A stretch of DNA of 8,827 nt, taken from the NCBI GenBank assembly GCA_021828225.1, contig JAKASH010000089.1, positions 1 to 8,827 on the forward strand, given 5' to 3'. Position numbers and translations under genes: made by a program. The notes under the pieces were generated by a model. It was not told the origin of the DNA and made no database searches. It worked only from the letters and a program-made list of their open reading frames with translations. Position 1 is the first letter of the stretch. Every line of letters begins with the position of its first letter. This document shows positions 1 through 6,125 of this stretch, piece after piece. This DNA comes from Acidobacteriota bacterium (GTDB taxonomy: Bacteria > Acidobacteriota > Terriglobia > UBA7540).

Positions 1-405
1 GTTGTCCATCTTCGCACCATCTATCCGCCCCGCAGGCTCTGGCGGCCTTTTCGCGGCGAATCCAATCTTACTGTGAACTTCCATATTCACATGCCCTACG
101 ACTGCAACCTGGTTCTTAAATGCGTGGACGGCGATGTACGGGTTACCGGACTCGTCGGGCAGGAAAAACTCATGGTGAATTACGGGGATGTGGAAGTCGA
201 TATTCCCTCGCTTTATCGCCTGAGATCGGTTCGCGCAAAAACCTGGCTGGGCAACGTCCAAAGCAATTTGGAGGGAGGAGAAGACACCGCTGGCTTTAAC
301 AAGAAGGTACTTTTCTGGAACCCGAGTGGGACTCAGGACATCTGGCTTACAGTCCAAATGGGCGGCATCTATATCTTCAGAGGATGGGGCTACGTCGCCG
401 AGTAA
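1..405 (+). CDS. Adhesin-like beta-repeat protein (DUF4097-type), C-terminal part
   Basis: The frame is open from the first base of the window to a TAA stop at 403-405, so the true start lies upstream and at most 134 residues are visible. A GTG at 73 could be read as a start but has no Shine-Dalgarno and would cut a continuous frame. The visible part alternates short hydrophobic strands with Gly/Asp turns (DGDVRVTGLVG, NYGDVEVDIP, KTWLGNVQSNL), the pattern of DUF4097/DUF2807-like putative adhesins that fold as a right-handed beta-helix or beta-roll. The end (NPSGTQDIWLTVQMGGIYIF) is compact and ordered, so the C-terminus is probably intact. Such proteins are usually exported, but the N-terminus needed to show a signal peptide is outside the window. 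No partner or substrate can be named. The gene converges on the MFS gene across two hairpins. Reality of the gene is fairly sure; the family is a moderate-confidence call. Confidence 0.72.
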   Translation, partial: VVHLRTIYPPRRLWRPFRGESNLTVNFHIHMPYDCNLVLKCVDGDVRVTGLVGQEKLMVNYGDVEVDIPSLYRLRSVRAKTWLGNVQSNLEGGEDTAGFNKKVLFWNPSGTQDIWLTVQMGGIYIFRGWGYVAE

Positions 406-427
406 GCATCGAGGTTCAAACTGGTAG

Positions 428-510
428 CCACGGTCAGCGCCCTGAATGCTGACCGTGGGTCGTTTCCTTTGAAGAACCCACGGTTAAATCCAAAAGTGCT
501 TTAACCGTGG
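428..510. terminator. Two tandem hairpins between convergent genes, possible bidirectional terminator
   Basis: Two perfect 11-bp inverted repeats lie side by side: arms 428-438/448-458 (CCACGGTCAGC with its complement) and 478-488/500-510 (CCACGGTTAAA with its complement). Both share the outer CCACGGT/ACCGTGG stem and differ in the inner four bases. They sit in the 125 bases between convergent stop codons at 405 (plus) and 531 (minus), where terminators for both genes are expected. Neither is followed by a clean U-tract (the first by GTCGTTTCC), so classic intrinsic termination is uncertain. They may instead be REP-like repeats or transcript-stabilising hairpins. Confidence 0.5.
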
Positions 511-530
511 CCCCCCTCGCGTAAAGAAAT

Positions 531-1793
531 TCAGCGCAACCGGAAGATCAGCACTGCACCCGCTAACATAGCTGCCGCGGAATAACCGAAGGCCACAGCA
601 GGCGAGATCAGCGTCCACAAGCCGCCAACCAGCACACTGGCCGCAACGTCGCCAATCCCATTCACAGCGCCCAATAACCCATAAGCGGTTCCGCGCACAT
701 CAGGCTCGACCAGGTCCGCCGTGATGGTTCCTTCAAGGGCCTCCTCGAAGGCCATGTAAAGGCCGCCGACGGCAAACACCAGCAGGAGATAAGGAATCGT
801 CACCAGGCGCCAGGCAAACGCTGCCACAAGTCCTGCGGCAGTCAAAGTGCCCACCAGATATCCGACTGCCAGCAGGCCCCGCCGGCCAAGCCGGTCAGAA
901 AGAGCGCCCACCGGATAGGACGCCGCCGCGTAAACGACGTTGTGCCCTACATAAAGCAGCGCCGCAAGCTCGGCGGCGCGAGCCATTCCATGAGCTGGTA
1001 AAAGCAGTTGGGTGGCCGCAAGAATCATCAGGGTATGCGCAAAATCGCCCATGCCAAAAACTCCCACCCCGGCCAGAAACCGCCGGAAGCTTTTCGGCAA
1101 CTGCCTGATGGCAGCAAAGAACTTCTGATGCGTGCCGGAGAAGGGCGTCTCGCGAACGAACAGGGAAAACACGATCCCGCAGGAGAGGCCGGGAATCAAA
1201 GTAAGAAGAAAGATGATCCGGAAAGGGCTGGATGGATCAGCCGCGTGGGGATGAAGGTATGCGAGCAGCGCCACGGCGATCAGCGGACCCAGGATGGCTC
1301 CCACCGTGTCCCCAGCGCGCTCGAACCCGAAAGCCTTGCCTCGCGATTCCGCCGGAACCGAGCTTGCCAGAATAGCATTCCGGGCCGGCGAGCGGATGCC
1401 CCGGCCGAACCAGCCCACCGCACGTCCAATCAAGACCAGCGGCCAGCCGACGGCGAGCGCAAACAGTGCGGTGGCGCTCCCGGTAATGAAATATCCGCCA
1501 ACCGCAATGGGTTTGCGGCGGCCGGCGCGATCGGAAAGCCATCCGGCAGCCAGCTTGACGAAACTCGCCACGCCATCCGCCACGCCTTCGATCAGGCCCA
1601 GCGCGGCCGCGGAAACTCCCAGAGCCGTGAGGAAGCTTGGCAGGACGGCCGTGGCCATCTCATGGCTGACGTCCGAAAGGAGACTGGTCAGGCCCATGCC
1701 CACGACATTCCGGTTGAGCCATGATGCCGGTCGTATTTGAGGAGATTCGAGGTTACTCATTCTTGCCGGGGATTTCATGTCTGGCCTATCCAT
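531..1793 (-). CDS. MFS transporter (MJ1317-like family)
   Basis: A 420-residue major facilitator superfamily protein with about 12 hydrophobic segments, a usual MFS length. The MFS signature A is clear in the loop after helix 2 (GWLSDRAGRRKP, residues 84-95) and is echoed in the second half (GALSDRLGRRG, about 296-306), as expected from the internal duplication. The opening GLTSLLSDVSHEM and the stretch GRGIRSPARNAI (130-141) resemble the MJ1317-like subfamily of inner-membrane permeases, whose substrates are mostly unknown. The ATG at 1793 is preceded by AAAGGA at a 10-base spacing; in-frame ATGs at residues 6 and 12 have weaker ribosome sites. A TATAGA at 1854-1859 (minus strand) is a weak -10 candidate. 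It is a single-gene unit, separated from the fluoride operon upstream by the palindrome cluster. The superfamily is certain; the substrate cannot be inferred. A drug-efflux label would be a guess. Confidence 0.93.
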   Translation of the reverse strand: MDRPDMKSPARMSNLESPQIRPASWLNRNVVGMGLTSLLSDVSHEMATAVLPSFLTALGVSAAALGLIEGVADGVASFVKLAAGWLSDRAGRRKPIAVGGYFITGSATALFALAVGWPLVLIGRAVGWFGRGIRSPARNAILASSVPAESRGKAFGFERAGDTVGAILGPLIAVALLAYLHPHAADPSSPFRIIFLLTLIPGLSCGIVFSLFVRETPFSGTHQKFFAAIRQLPKSFRRFLAGVGVFGMGDFAHTLMILAATQLLLPAHGMARAAELAALLYVGHNVVYAAASYPVGALSDRLGRRGLLAVGYLVGTLTAAGLVAAFAWRLVTIPYLLLVFAVGGLYMAFEEALEGTITADLVEPDVRGTAYGLLGAVNGIGDVAASVLVGGLWTLISPAVAFGYSAAAMLAGAVLIFRLR

Positions 1794-2094
1794 GCACGGC
1801 GTTTCCTTTACAGCGCACAGGGCAATGCAGAGAATAATTTCAAAGCAATCAATTCTATACGCGGCGCATTAAATGGAATCGGACCAAAGGCGCCAGGGCC
1901 CCGATTCATCGGGGCCGTTGACGGTGCCGTGTACCCTGCGGCTTTAGCCGCTGAGGCCTCAGTGGCTGAAGCCGGAGAAATTGCATGGCAACCTTTCTGG
2001 CACGGCTGAAGCCGTGCCCTGACGCCTTTCTTGACTGCCATGCGCATGAATTTAATACGCTCTGTGTAGCGGCAAAGCTGTTGGCGGGAAGCCT
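1794..2094. other. Gene-free spacer holding palindromes
   Basis: This 301-base spacer between two minus-strand genes has no convincing coding frame. It holds the palindrome cluster described separately (1897-2018) and the short upstream region of the MFS gene (1794-1860). The remainder, 2019-2094, shows no recognisable element. Confidence 0.7.
1897..2018. repeat. Cluster of five REP-like palindromes
   Basis: Five perfect inverted repeats lie within 122 bases: 1897-1916 (GGCCCCGAT, TC loop, complement), 1938-1951 (GCGGCT, TT loop, AGCCGC), 1951-1962 (CTGAGGCCTCAG, no loop), 1964-1973 (GGCT, GA loop, AGCC) and 1999-2018 (GGCACGGCT, GA loop, AGCCGTGCC). Short GC-rich hairpins with a two-base loop and a GGCT-AAGCC core are typical of dispersed extragenic palindromes that REP-associated tyrosine transposases (RAYTs) can mobilise. 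No transposase is in the window, so that origin is inference. The last hairpin lies just beyond the third gene of the fluoride operon and could slow or end its transcription, but it has no U-tract. Confidence 0.75.
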
Positions 2095-2526
2095 TCATGA
2101 ATCGTCCTTCAGGATCCGGCTGATCTTGTCGAGCGGCTTCGCGAGGTCTTTCAGGCACGCTTTCAAATAGTGGTCCATCGGTTCGGAAACCGAGCCGTAC
2201 CCTTTGAGGTAGCGGGGATGAAGTTCCTCGACGTAAGTCATCATCGTCGAGATGAGCGCGGCGGCCTCGCGCCTGGAGCTTCTGTGGGCATGTTCCAATC
2301 CCAATTCAGCCTTCATGTCGCGGATTCTGGAACGGAAAGCCTCGATCTCGCTTTCAATCGTCTCGGCCTTCTCCGGTGGCAGCGGCGAGCGTGACGTGAG
2401 GACTGATTCGAAGGGGCGAAAAAGCTCCAGCAGCTTGAGGGAGTATTCCTCCAGGAGGCGCATGCGAACCGAAATCACCCGGCGGTGATTTTGACTGATC
2501 AGGGATTGCAGCGACCGATCTGCCAT
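2095..2526 (-). CDS. Unrecognised helical protein, third gene of the fluoride operon
   Basis: I do not recognise this family. The product is soluble and almost wholly helical. Charged heptad-like stretches run from about residue 15 to 80 (VRMRLLEEYSLKLLELF, then EKAETIESEIEAFRSRIRDMK), suggesting a coiled coil. A second helical part ends in LKDLAKPLDKISRILKDDS. There is no signal peptide, membrane segment or catalytic motif. Two starts compete. ATG 2526 (143 residues, chosen) has AAGGA seven bases upstream. ATG 2565 (156 residues) overlaps the DUF190 stop as ATGA and has no Shine-Dalgarno, but could be reached by translational coupling. Its extra 13 residues (MNRLPPCGSKDLA) look unstructured. 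Either way it follows the DUF190 gene by 35 bases or fewer, so it should be cotranscribed under the fluoride riboswitch. A fluoride-related role is inferred from position only. Confidence 0.75.
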   Translation of the reverse strand: MADRSLQSLISQNHRRVISVRMRLLEEYSLKLLELFRPFESVLTSRSPLPPEKAETIESEIEAFRSRIRDMKAELGLEHAHRSSRREAAALISTMMTYVEELHPRYLKGYGSVSEPMDHYLKACLKDLAKPLDKISRILKDDS

Positions 2527-2561
2527 GGCGAGGTCCTTGCTGCCACACGGTGGCAGGCGGT

Positions 2562-2918
2562 TCATTTCGCGGAACGATACAGAATGACTCGAACCTTCTC
2601 CAGCGTGATGAGCCCACCGCCCACCATCTCATCCAGTTTGGGAAGGATCTTTTCAATCCGCTCGGAATACTCTACGGTCTCAATCACGATGGGCAGATCC
2701 TGGGAAAGGCGCAGAATATTGGTGGTGTGATAAAGACCCCGGCCGCGGCTGCTGGATCCGTAACCTCCCACTCCGCGCAGAACCGTAACACCGGAAAACC
2801 CCTCGTGGCGGAAGAGTTCGACAATCGCCTGATAGAGAGGCTTGTTCTCCCAACGGTCCGATTCCCCGATATGGATTCGCATGAGGGTTCGTTCACCCTC
2901 GAATCGCTGGTGCTCCAC
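2562..2918 (-). CDS. DUF190 family protein
   Basis: A 118-residue DUF190 protein (PF02641), the normal size. Family hallmarks are visible: an opening strand LMRIHIGESDRW (12-23), the helix PLYQAIVELFRHEG (27-40), the conserved GVTVLRGVGGYG (43-54), LPIVIETVE, and a closing PKLDEMVGGGLITLEKVRVI. DUF190 proteins adopt a small PII-like alpha/beta fold and are often encoded beside crcB, but their biochemical role is not settled; a regulatory or sensory part in fluoride handling is a common guess. The start is GTG at 2918, backed by AGGAGG five bases upstream. The crcB stop codon TAG is the first three bases of TAGGAGG, so the ribosome site begins inside the crcB stop and the two genes are probably translationally linked. 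The stop TGA overlaps a possible ATG of the next gene. The family call is firm. Confidence 0.93.
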   Translation of the reverse strand: MEHQRFEGERTLMRIHIGESDRWENKPLYQAIVELFRHEGFSGVTVLRGVGGYGSSSRGRGLYHTTNILRLSQDLPIVIETVEYSERIEKILPKLDEMVGGGLITLEKVRVILYRSAK

Positions 2919-2927
2919 GGTATCCTC

Positions 2928-3305
2928 CTATGATGAAATGAGGTCAGCCAGATGAATGCCCGTCAAAGCCAGCAAAATCCCTCCCGCCACACTCACGCTG
3001 ACGTAGAGAGCCATCTTGAGCCAGTCGCCATCTTCAAGCATGCGAGAGCTTTCATAAGTAAAGGTTGAAAACGTGGTAAAAGCTCCGAAAAAACCCACTG
3101 TGATCCCAATGCGCCAGTCAGGAGGAAACGAGAGATGCTGGAGGGCAAATTCGCCGATGCCGCCGAGCAGAAAGCATCCGGACAGATTCACGACCAGCGT
3201 ACCCACGGGAAACGAGGAACCAGCGCGATGCTGCACCAGGCCTCCGAGAGCGTAACGCGCAAGCGTACCTAGAGAACCGAATAGTATCAAGAGGAAGATC
3301 CGCAA
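2928..3305 (-). CDS. crcB: Fluoride channel CrcB/Fluc
   Basis: A 125-residue fluoride-specific exporter/channel of the inner membrane. Fluc proteins of this length work as antiparallel (dual-topology) homodimers that let cytoplasmic fluoride leak out. Four hydrophobic segments lie near residues 1-21, 33-56, 66-88 and 97-121. Family motifs are all there: GSLGTLARY (10-18), the pore asparagine N40 in VNLSGCFLLG, and GAFTTFSTF (74-82), which carries the phenylalanine-box residues and the central sodium-site region. The start is an unusual TTG at 3305, fixed by a TAG two codons upstream in frame; AAAGG lies nine bases before it. The gene is first in the operon and follows a fluoride riboswitch and an intrinsic terminator, so it should be switched on by fluoride at the transcription level. 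Only one crcB copy is seen, which fits a homodimer. Function is near certain. Confidence 0.96.
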   Translation of the reverse strand: MRIFLLILFGSLGTLARYALGGLVQHRAGSSFPVGTLVVNLSGCFLLGGIGEFALQHLSFPPDWRIGITVGFFGAFTTFSTFTYESSRMLEDGDWLKMALYVSVSVAGGILLALTGIHLADLISS

Positions 3306-3340
3306 ACCCTATCGCCTTTCCGCACACCGGCAAGCTCCAC

Positions 3341-3376
3341 AAAAAAACTCCTGATCGCCCGCCGGCGGCCAGGAGT
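3341..3376 (-). terminator. Intrinsic terminator of the fluoride riboswitch expression platform
   Basis: Read on the minus strand, ACTCCTG (3376-3370) pairs with CAGGAGT (3353-3347). Inside it GCCGCC faces GGCGAT around a four-base GGCG loop (four Watson-Crick pairs, one G-T, one mismatch). The stem is followed by an unbroken run of seven T (3347-3341, the first also closing the stem). This is a strong Rho-independent terminator 36 bases before the crcB start. Its 5' arm ACTCC is also the 3' strand of aptamer stem P1, so terminator and folded aptamer exclude each other. Confidence 0.93.
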
Positions 3377-3421
3377 CATTAGTCCCTTCAAGGACGGTTG
3401 AGGCGAACTCCATCGCCTTAC
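3371..3421 (-). promoter_or_regulatory. Fluoride riboswitch (crcB motif) aptamer
   Basis: The minus strand carries the fluoride aptamer signature. GGCGATGGAGTTCGCC (3417-3402) is followed by CAACCG, hairpin P3 (GTCCT, TGAA loop, GGGAC, 3395-3382) and CTAATGACTCC ending at 3372. Three pairings known from fluoride riboswitch structures can be drawn: stem P1 GGAGT (3411-3407) with ACTCC (3376-3372), pseudoknot GGCGA (3417-3413) with TCGCC (3406-3402), and P3. It lies between a promoter and crcB with a terminator sharing its 3' strand, so it should be an ON switch: fluoride stabilises P1 and frees transcription. Sequence, structure and downstream gene all agree. Confidence 0.95.
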
Positions 3422-3431
3422 TGATGCTTTC

Positions 3432-3460
3432 ACTATACCACAGGGAGGCGGGGCGGTAAG
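3432..3460 (-). promoter_or_regulatory. Putative sigma-70 promoter of the crcB operon
   Basis: On the minus strand TATAGT (3437-3432) matches five of six bases of the -10 consensus. It sits about 7-12 bases before the probable transcript start (near 3425-3421), immediately ahead of the riboswitch. The -35 region is poor: TTACCG (3459-3454, 16-base spacer) or CTTACC (17-base spacer). The position supports the call more than the -35 does. Confidence 0.5.
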
Positions 3461-3823
3461 GAGGCAAGCTGTCATGCAAACTTTAAAAGCCGGCGCGATC
3501 GGCCTTGTCGCGACAGCCTGCTTCGCGATGCTGCCATGATCAGAATCCGATGACTGTGCGTTCGATACAAATGAGTCAATTGTCACAATAAATATTTCCT
3601 TTGCCATTCACCCGCCTTTATGGTTTAGGATAGTTCCAGGAGGTTTCCCAAAGCATAAGCAGGCACAGCCCGGCGTGCCGAAAACAGGAAGCACTTTGAG
3701 GCTGCAAGCCGGAATTAAACCTCCATCTGAAGCCTTCGGACCGGGCAGGGGGCTGCCGGGCGAATGGCTTACGCATCATCATTCTGGCGTCGGGAAAATC
3801 CAGCGGGTCTTCAGCGATGACGA
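3461..3823. other. Divergent gene-free region upstream of the phosphohydrolase
   Basis: This 363-base stretch separates the divergent fluoride operon from the plus-strand phosphohydrolase gene. No coding frame is convincing. Seen here: a perfect 10-base palindrome TGTCGCGACA (3506-3515), TTGTCACAA (3580s), a weak promoter-like pair TTGCCA (3601-3606) and TAGGAT (3626-3631) with a 19-base spacer, and an orphan AGGAGG at 3638-3643 with no start codon at a usable distance. Short inverted repeats GGCAC/GTGCC (3662-3679) and GGCAG/CTGCC (3744-3757) follow. None is strong enough to name as a regulator site. Confidence 0.5.
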
Positions 3824-5149
3824 ATGGCAATGGGTCAAGCTGAATTTCCATCGCGATTGCTTGTACTGTCTGCGGACGGGATGCGTCCGGACTTTTACCG
3901 GCACCCCAGAAAGTTTGGACTGAAGATTCCAAATCTTCGGGAGCTGGTTGAGAACGGGGCAAGCGCCGACGCGGTTGAAAGTGTGTATCCCTCGACAACC
4001 TACCCGGCGCACGTCAGCCTGGTCACAGGAGTTCGCCCGAGAAAGCACGGAATCTACAGTCACCTGGCCTCGCTCGATCCCACTGAGAAAGCGCGCCCCT
4101 GGACGTGGTTTGCCCGGGCGATCAACGTGCCCACTCTCTGGGACGTTGTGAGCGCATCCGGGCGCAAGACCGCCGCCATCGCCTGGCCGGTCAGCGCCGG
4201 AGCGCGAATCACTTTCAATATTCCTGAAATCTGGGACCCCGCTCTGCCAGACCCTCACCGGGATTTTGAAACGCCCGCGCGCCATTCCACGCCGAGGCTC
4301 TTCGACGAAGTTTTGAATTGCATCCGTTCGTCGGCCCCGTGTTCCTCGAAAAGCCGGCGCCAGCCGGAAATCCATGAAATGTCGCCCGACTTTGTTCGCG
4401 CTGAAGCTGCGCTCCATGTCTGGAGGCGTTACCGCCCCGATTTGTTGCTGGTCCATTTTGCGCTCTACGACCTGCGTGCGCACCGGGATGGACCTTTCGC
4501 TCCCGAGGCCGTGCAGGCAATCGAGCAGATGGACAAAGAGATTGGACGGTTTCGCGACGTGGTAACGAATGGACAGCCCACCACGATGGTGGTTCTCTCC
4601 GACCACGGATTCGTTGCTGTCGATAAAGAAGCCGCGCCACTGGTGCCGTTGATGGAAGAGGGCTTGTTCGGCGTGAATGCCCGAGGCGAGCCCGAACTGA
4701 AGCGGCTTGGAGCCATTCACTCGGGCGGATCGTTCGCGCTTTACTGGCTGGAAGAACCGACGGTTGAAAATCGGCGCGCACTCCAGAAGGCGGTCACGCG
4801 ACTGGCCGAGACAGGCGCGGTCCGAGAGGTTCTTGACCGTGCCAGGCTGAAAGCGCTTGGATCCGATCCCGACGCGGAGCTGATGCTGGATGCTGCTCCC
4901 GGCTTCTATTTTTCTGATCGCTCCGCCGGGCCCATCGTGCAGGAAAGCGCGAAAGACCGGGGCACGCATGGTCACTTGCCCTCCGTCAAGGGAATGGAAG
5001 CTGCCTTTGTGGCAGCCGGTCCGGGAATCAAATCCGGCAAGAACCTGGGACGAATCGGGCTGACGCAGGTGGCCCCGACTCTGACGAAGCAAATGGGGCT
5101 CACCGGAGGCATTCTGGCTTCGGAAGTTGAGCCGCTTGATATGTCTTAA
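3824..5149 (+). CDS. AlkP-superfamily phosphodiesterase, nucleotide pyrophosphatase-like
   Basis: A 441-residue alkaline phosphatase superfamily hydrolase of the NPP-like (type I phosphodiesterase) group, which splits phosphate mono- or diesters using two metal ions, usually zinc. The full active-site set is visible: D18 in LSADGM, the nucleophile T59 in STTYPAH, D216 and H220 in YDLRAHRDGP, D260 and H261 in LSDHGF, and H382 in GTHGHLPS. The end AAGPGIKSG followed by a helical VAPTLTKQMGL also fits. There is no signal peptide or membrane segment, so it is probably cytoplasmic, whereas many relatives are secreted. The ATG at 3824 is the first possible start (in-frame TGA at 3818-3820), has no clear Shine-Dalgarno, and ATG 3830 is an alternative. 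Natural substrate is unknown; nucleotide, phospholipid headgroup or nucleotide-sugar diesters are possible. The enzyme class is firm, the specificity open. Confidence 0.92.
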   Translation: MAMGQAEFPSRLLVLSADGMRPDFYRHPRKFGLKIPNLRELVENGASADAVESVYPSTTYPAHVSLVTGVRPRKHGIYSHLASLDPTEKARPWTWFARAINVPTLWDVVSASGRKTAAIAWPVSAGARITFNIPEIWDPALPDPHRDFETPARHSTPRLFDEVLNCIRSSAPCSSKSRRQPEIHEMSPDFVRAEAALHVWRRYRPDLLLVHFALYDLRAHRDGPFAPEAVQAIEQMDKEIGRFRDVVTNGQPTTMVVLSDHGFVAVDKEAAPLVPLMEEGLFGVNARGEPELKRLGAIHSGGSFALYWLEEPTVENRRALQKAVTRLAETGAVREVLDRARLKALGSDPDAELMLDAAPGFYFSDRSAGPIVQESAKDRGTHGHLPSVKGMEAAFVAAGPGIKSGKNLGRIGLTQVAPTLTKQMGLTGGILASEVEPLDMS

Positions 5150-5200
5150 CCGTGGTGGTACTGGATGATTCATGAATTGACGAATGCGGAATGCGAGAGT

Positions 5201-5217
5201 GCCCGATTTATCGGGGC
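5201..5217. repeat. Second copy of the GATT-ATC palindrome
   Basis: GCCCGATTTATCGGGGC is an inverted repeat (CCCGAT, TT loop, ATCGGG) and nearly repeats the hairpin at 1900-1916, sharing also the following CG. It lies in the 202-base gap between the phosphohydrolase and the next gene, which otherwise shows nothing recognisable apart from a TTAACCGTGG at 5147-5156 that matches the arm of the hairpin at 501-510. Confidence 0.6.
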
Positions 5218-5351
5218 CGCAACCGGGGTCCATCTTATTCCTGCTCCCTTCTCTCGAATTCCCGCCCTGCCAGGAATAATCCAGGTTAAGCGGCTGGCAC
5301 GTGCCGGAAACGGGGAGAAGTTGCATCTATTCAGGAGCACGGAGGTTCACG

Positions 5352-6044
5352 ATGTGTCCTGAAAAATCCGAACTGCAATCCGCCATTGGAAATTACCTGC
5401 AATCGCGGCCGCGAGGCGTCCGCATGCGCGAGTGGCTGACCGGACGCCGATACCGCGTGGCCAGCCTTGGAGATCGATCCCGGCCGCTGTACGTGATTGC
5501 GTACGGGGTGCGCGATGCCGGGCGCGCAGGGGAACTGGATCGAGCGCTGGAGCGCGACTGGAACGAAGTCCCCGCTTCGTGCCGGGAATCGTATGACGAA
5601 ATTCTCTTCCGTGCTCCGCAACTGGTGGTGATCCAGCTTCGTCGAACCAACGTTTGCGGGTGCCTTGGCCATCGGCACATGGCCGTGAGGGAGAATCCGT
5701 TTGCCATGCCTCACGACGTTTTTGGGGGCGAGCATGCCGGAGAAATGGACATCGCCTTCGAGCGCGTCCTCAACTGGCAGGCGCTGCCGCTGAGCGAAGC
5801 CGCTCTGGACGCAAAATTTCTGCACGGCAGCCGCATGGAGGAATTCCACGCCGCGCAGTTCCGGCTGCGATTGCTTAGCATCGTTCTCCATGAGACCAAC
5901 CACCTGGTGTCTCCGAAGGAGCCGGAGATTTCTATCCGGGAGCGTAGCGTGGGCTTTTACCGTGAAGCCCTGGCTTCTTATACGGAAAACGCCATCGCCA
6001 CCTTGTCTTTCACGATCGACCGCTCTTTCTCCCGGCTGGAATAG
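5352..6044 (+). CDS. Unrecognised protein with HExxH and CxCxxHxH motifs, possible zinc protein
   Basis: I do not recognise the family. The 230-residue product has no signal peptide or membrane helix. Two features stand out. Near the C-terminus is VLHETNHLV with HETNH at 180-184, the HExxH zinc-binding and catalytic motif of zincin metallopeptidases, inside a predicted helix and followed by a helix with E205 and E212 (FYREALASYTEN) that could give a gluzincin-like third ligand. In the middle is CGCLGHRH (102-109), a Cys/His cluster able to bind a metal. The start was set at ATG 5352 because GGAGG lies six bases upstream; an in-frame ATG at 5301 would add 17 residues (MPETGRSCIYSG...) with no support. 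It lies between two AlkP-superfamily genes on the same strand, 202 bases after one and 96 before the other. Metalloprotease activity is an inference from one motif; the HExxH could be coincidental. Confidence 0.82.
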   Translation: MCPEKSELQSAIGNYLQSRPRGVRMREWLTGRRYRVASLGDRSRPLYVIAYGVRDAGRAGELDRALERDWNEVPASCRESYDEILFRAPQLVVIQLRRTNVCGCLGHRHMAVRENPFAMPHDVFGGEHAGEMDIAFERVLNWQALPLSEAALDAKFLHGSRMEEFHAAQFRLRLLSIVLHETNHLVSPKEPEISIRERSVGFYREALASYTENAIATLSFTIDRSFSRLE

Positions 6045-6125
6045 GCAGGCCCGGCCCCGCCAGCCCGGGCTCCCCGGACGATGCACCTGAGCCACGCGAA
6101 TTCGCTCGACGCGCGGGGCCAAGCG

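Noticed and set aside
1008..1724. 238-residue plus-strand open frame
   Set aside because: Antisense to the MFS gene; the translation is hydrophilic and low in complexity, and lacks any family pattern.
1808..2158. 116-residue minus-strand frame in the palindrome region
   Set aside because: It consists largely of translated palindromes and overlaps the third fluoride-operon gene in another frame.
3287..3607. 106-residue minus-strand frame overlapping the crcB leader
   Set aside because: It runs through the promoter, riboswitch and terminator and into crcB in another frame; its translation matches nothing, and the RNA explanation is far stronger.
3638..3643. AGGAGG as ribosome site for an upstream start of the phosphohydrolase
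   Set aside because: No start codon lies within a usable distance, and an in-frame TGA at 3818-3820 blocks any extension.
3779..5326. 515-residue minus-strand open frame
   Set aside because: It is the complement of the AlkP-superfamily gene at 3824-5149, whose full active-site set leaves no doubt about the coding strand.
5165..5362. 65-residue plus-strand frame before the HExxH gene
   Set aside because: It spans the repeat copy at 5201-5217 and overlaps the well-supported start at 5352; no ribosome site or similarity.
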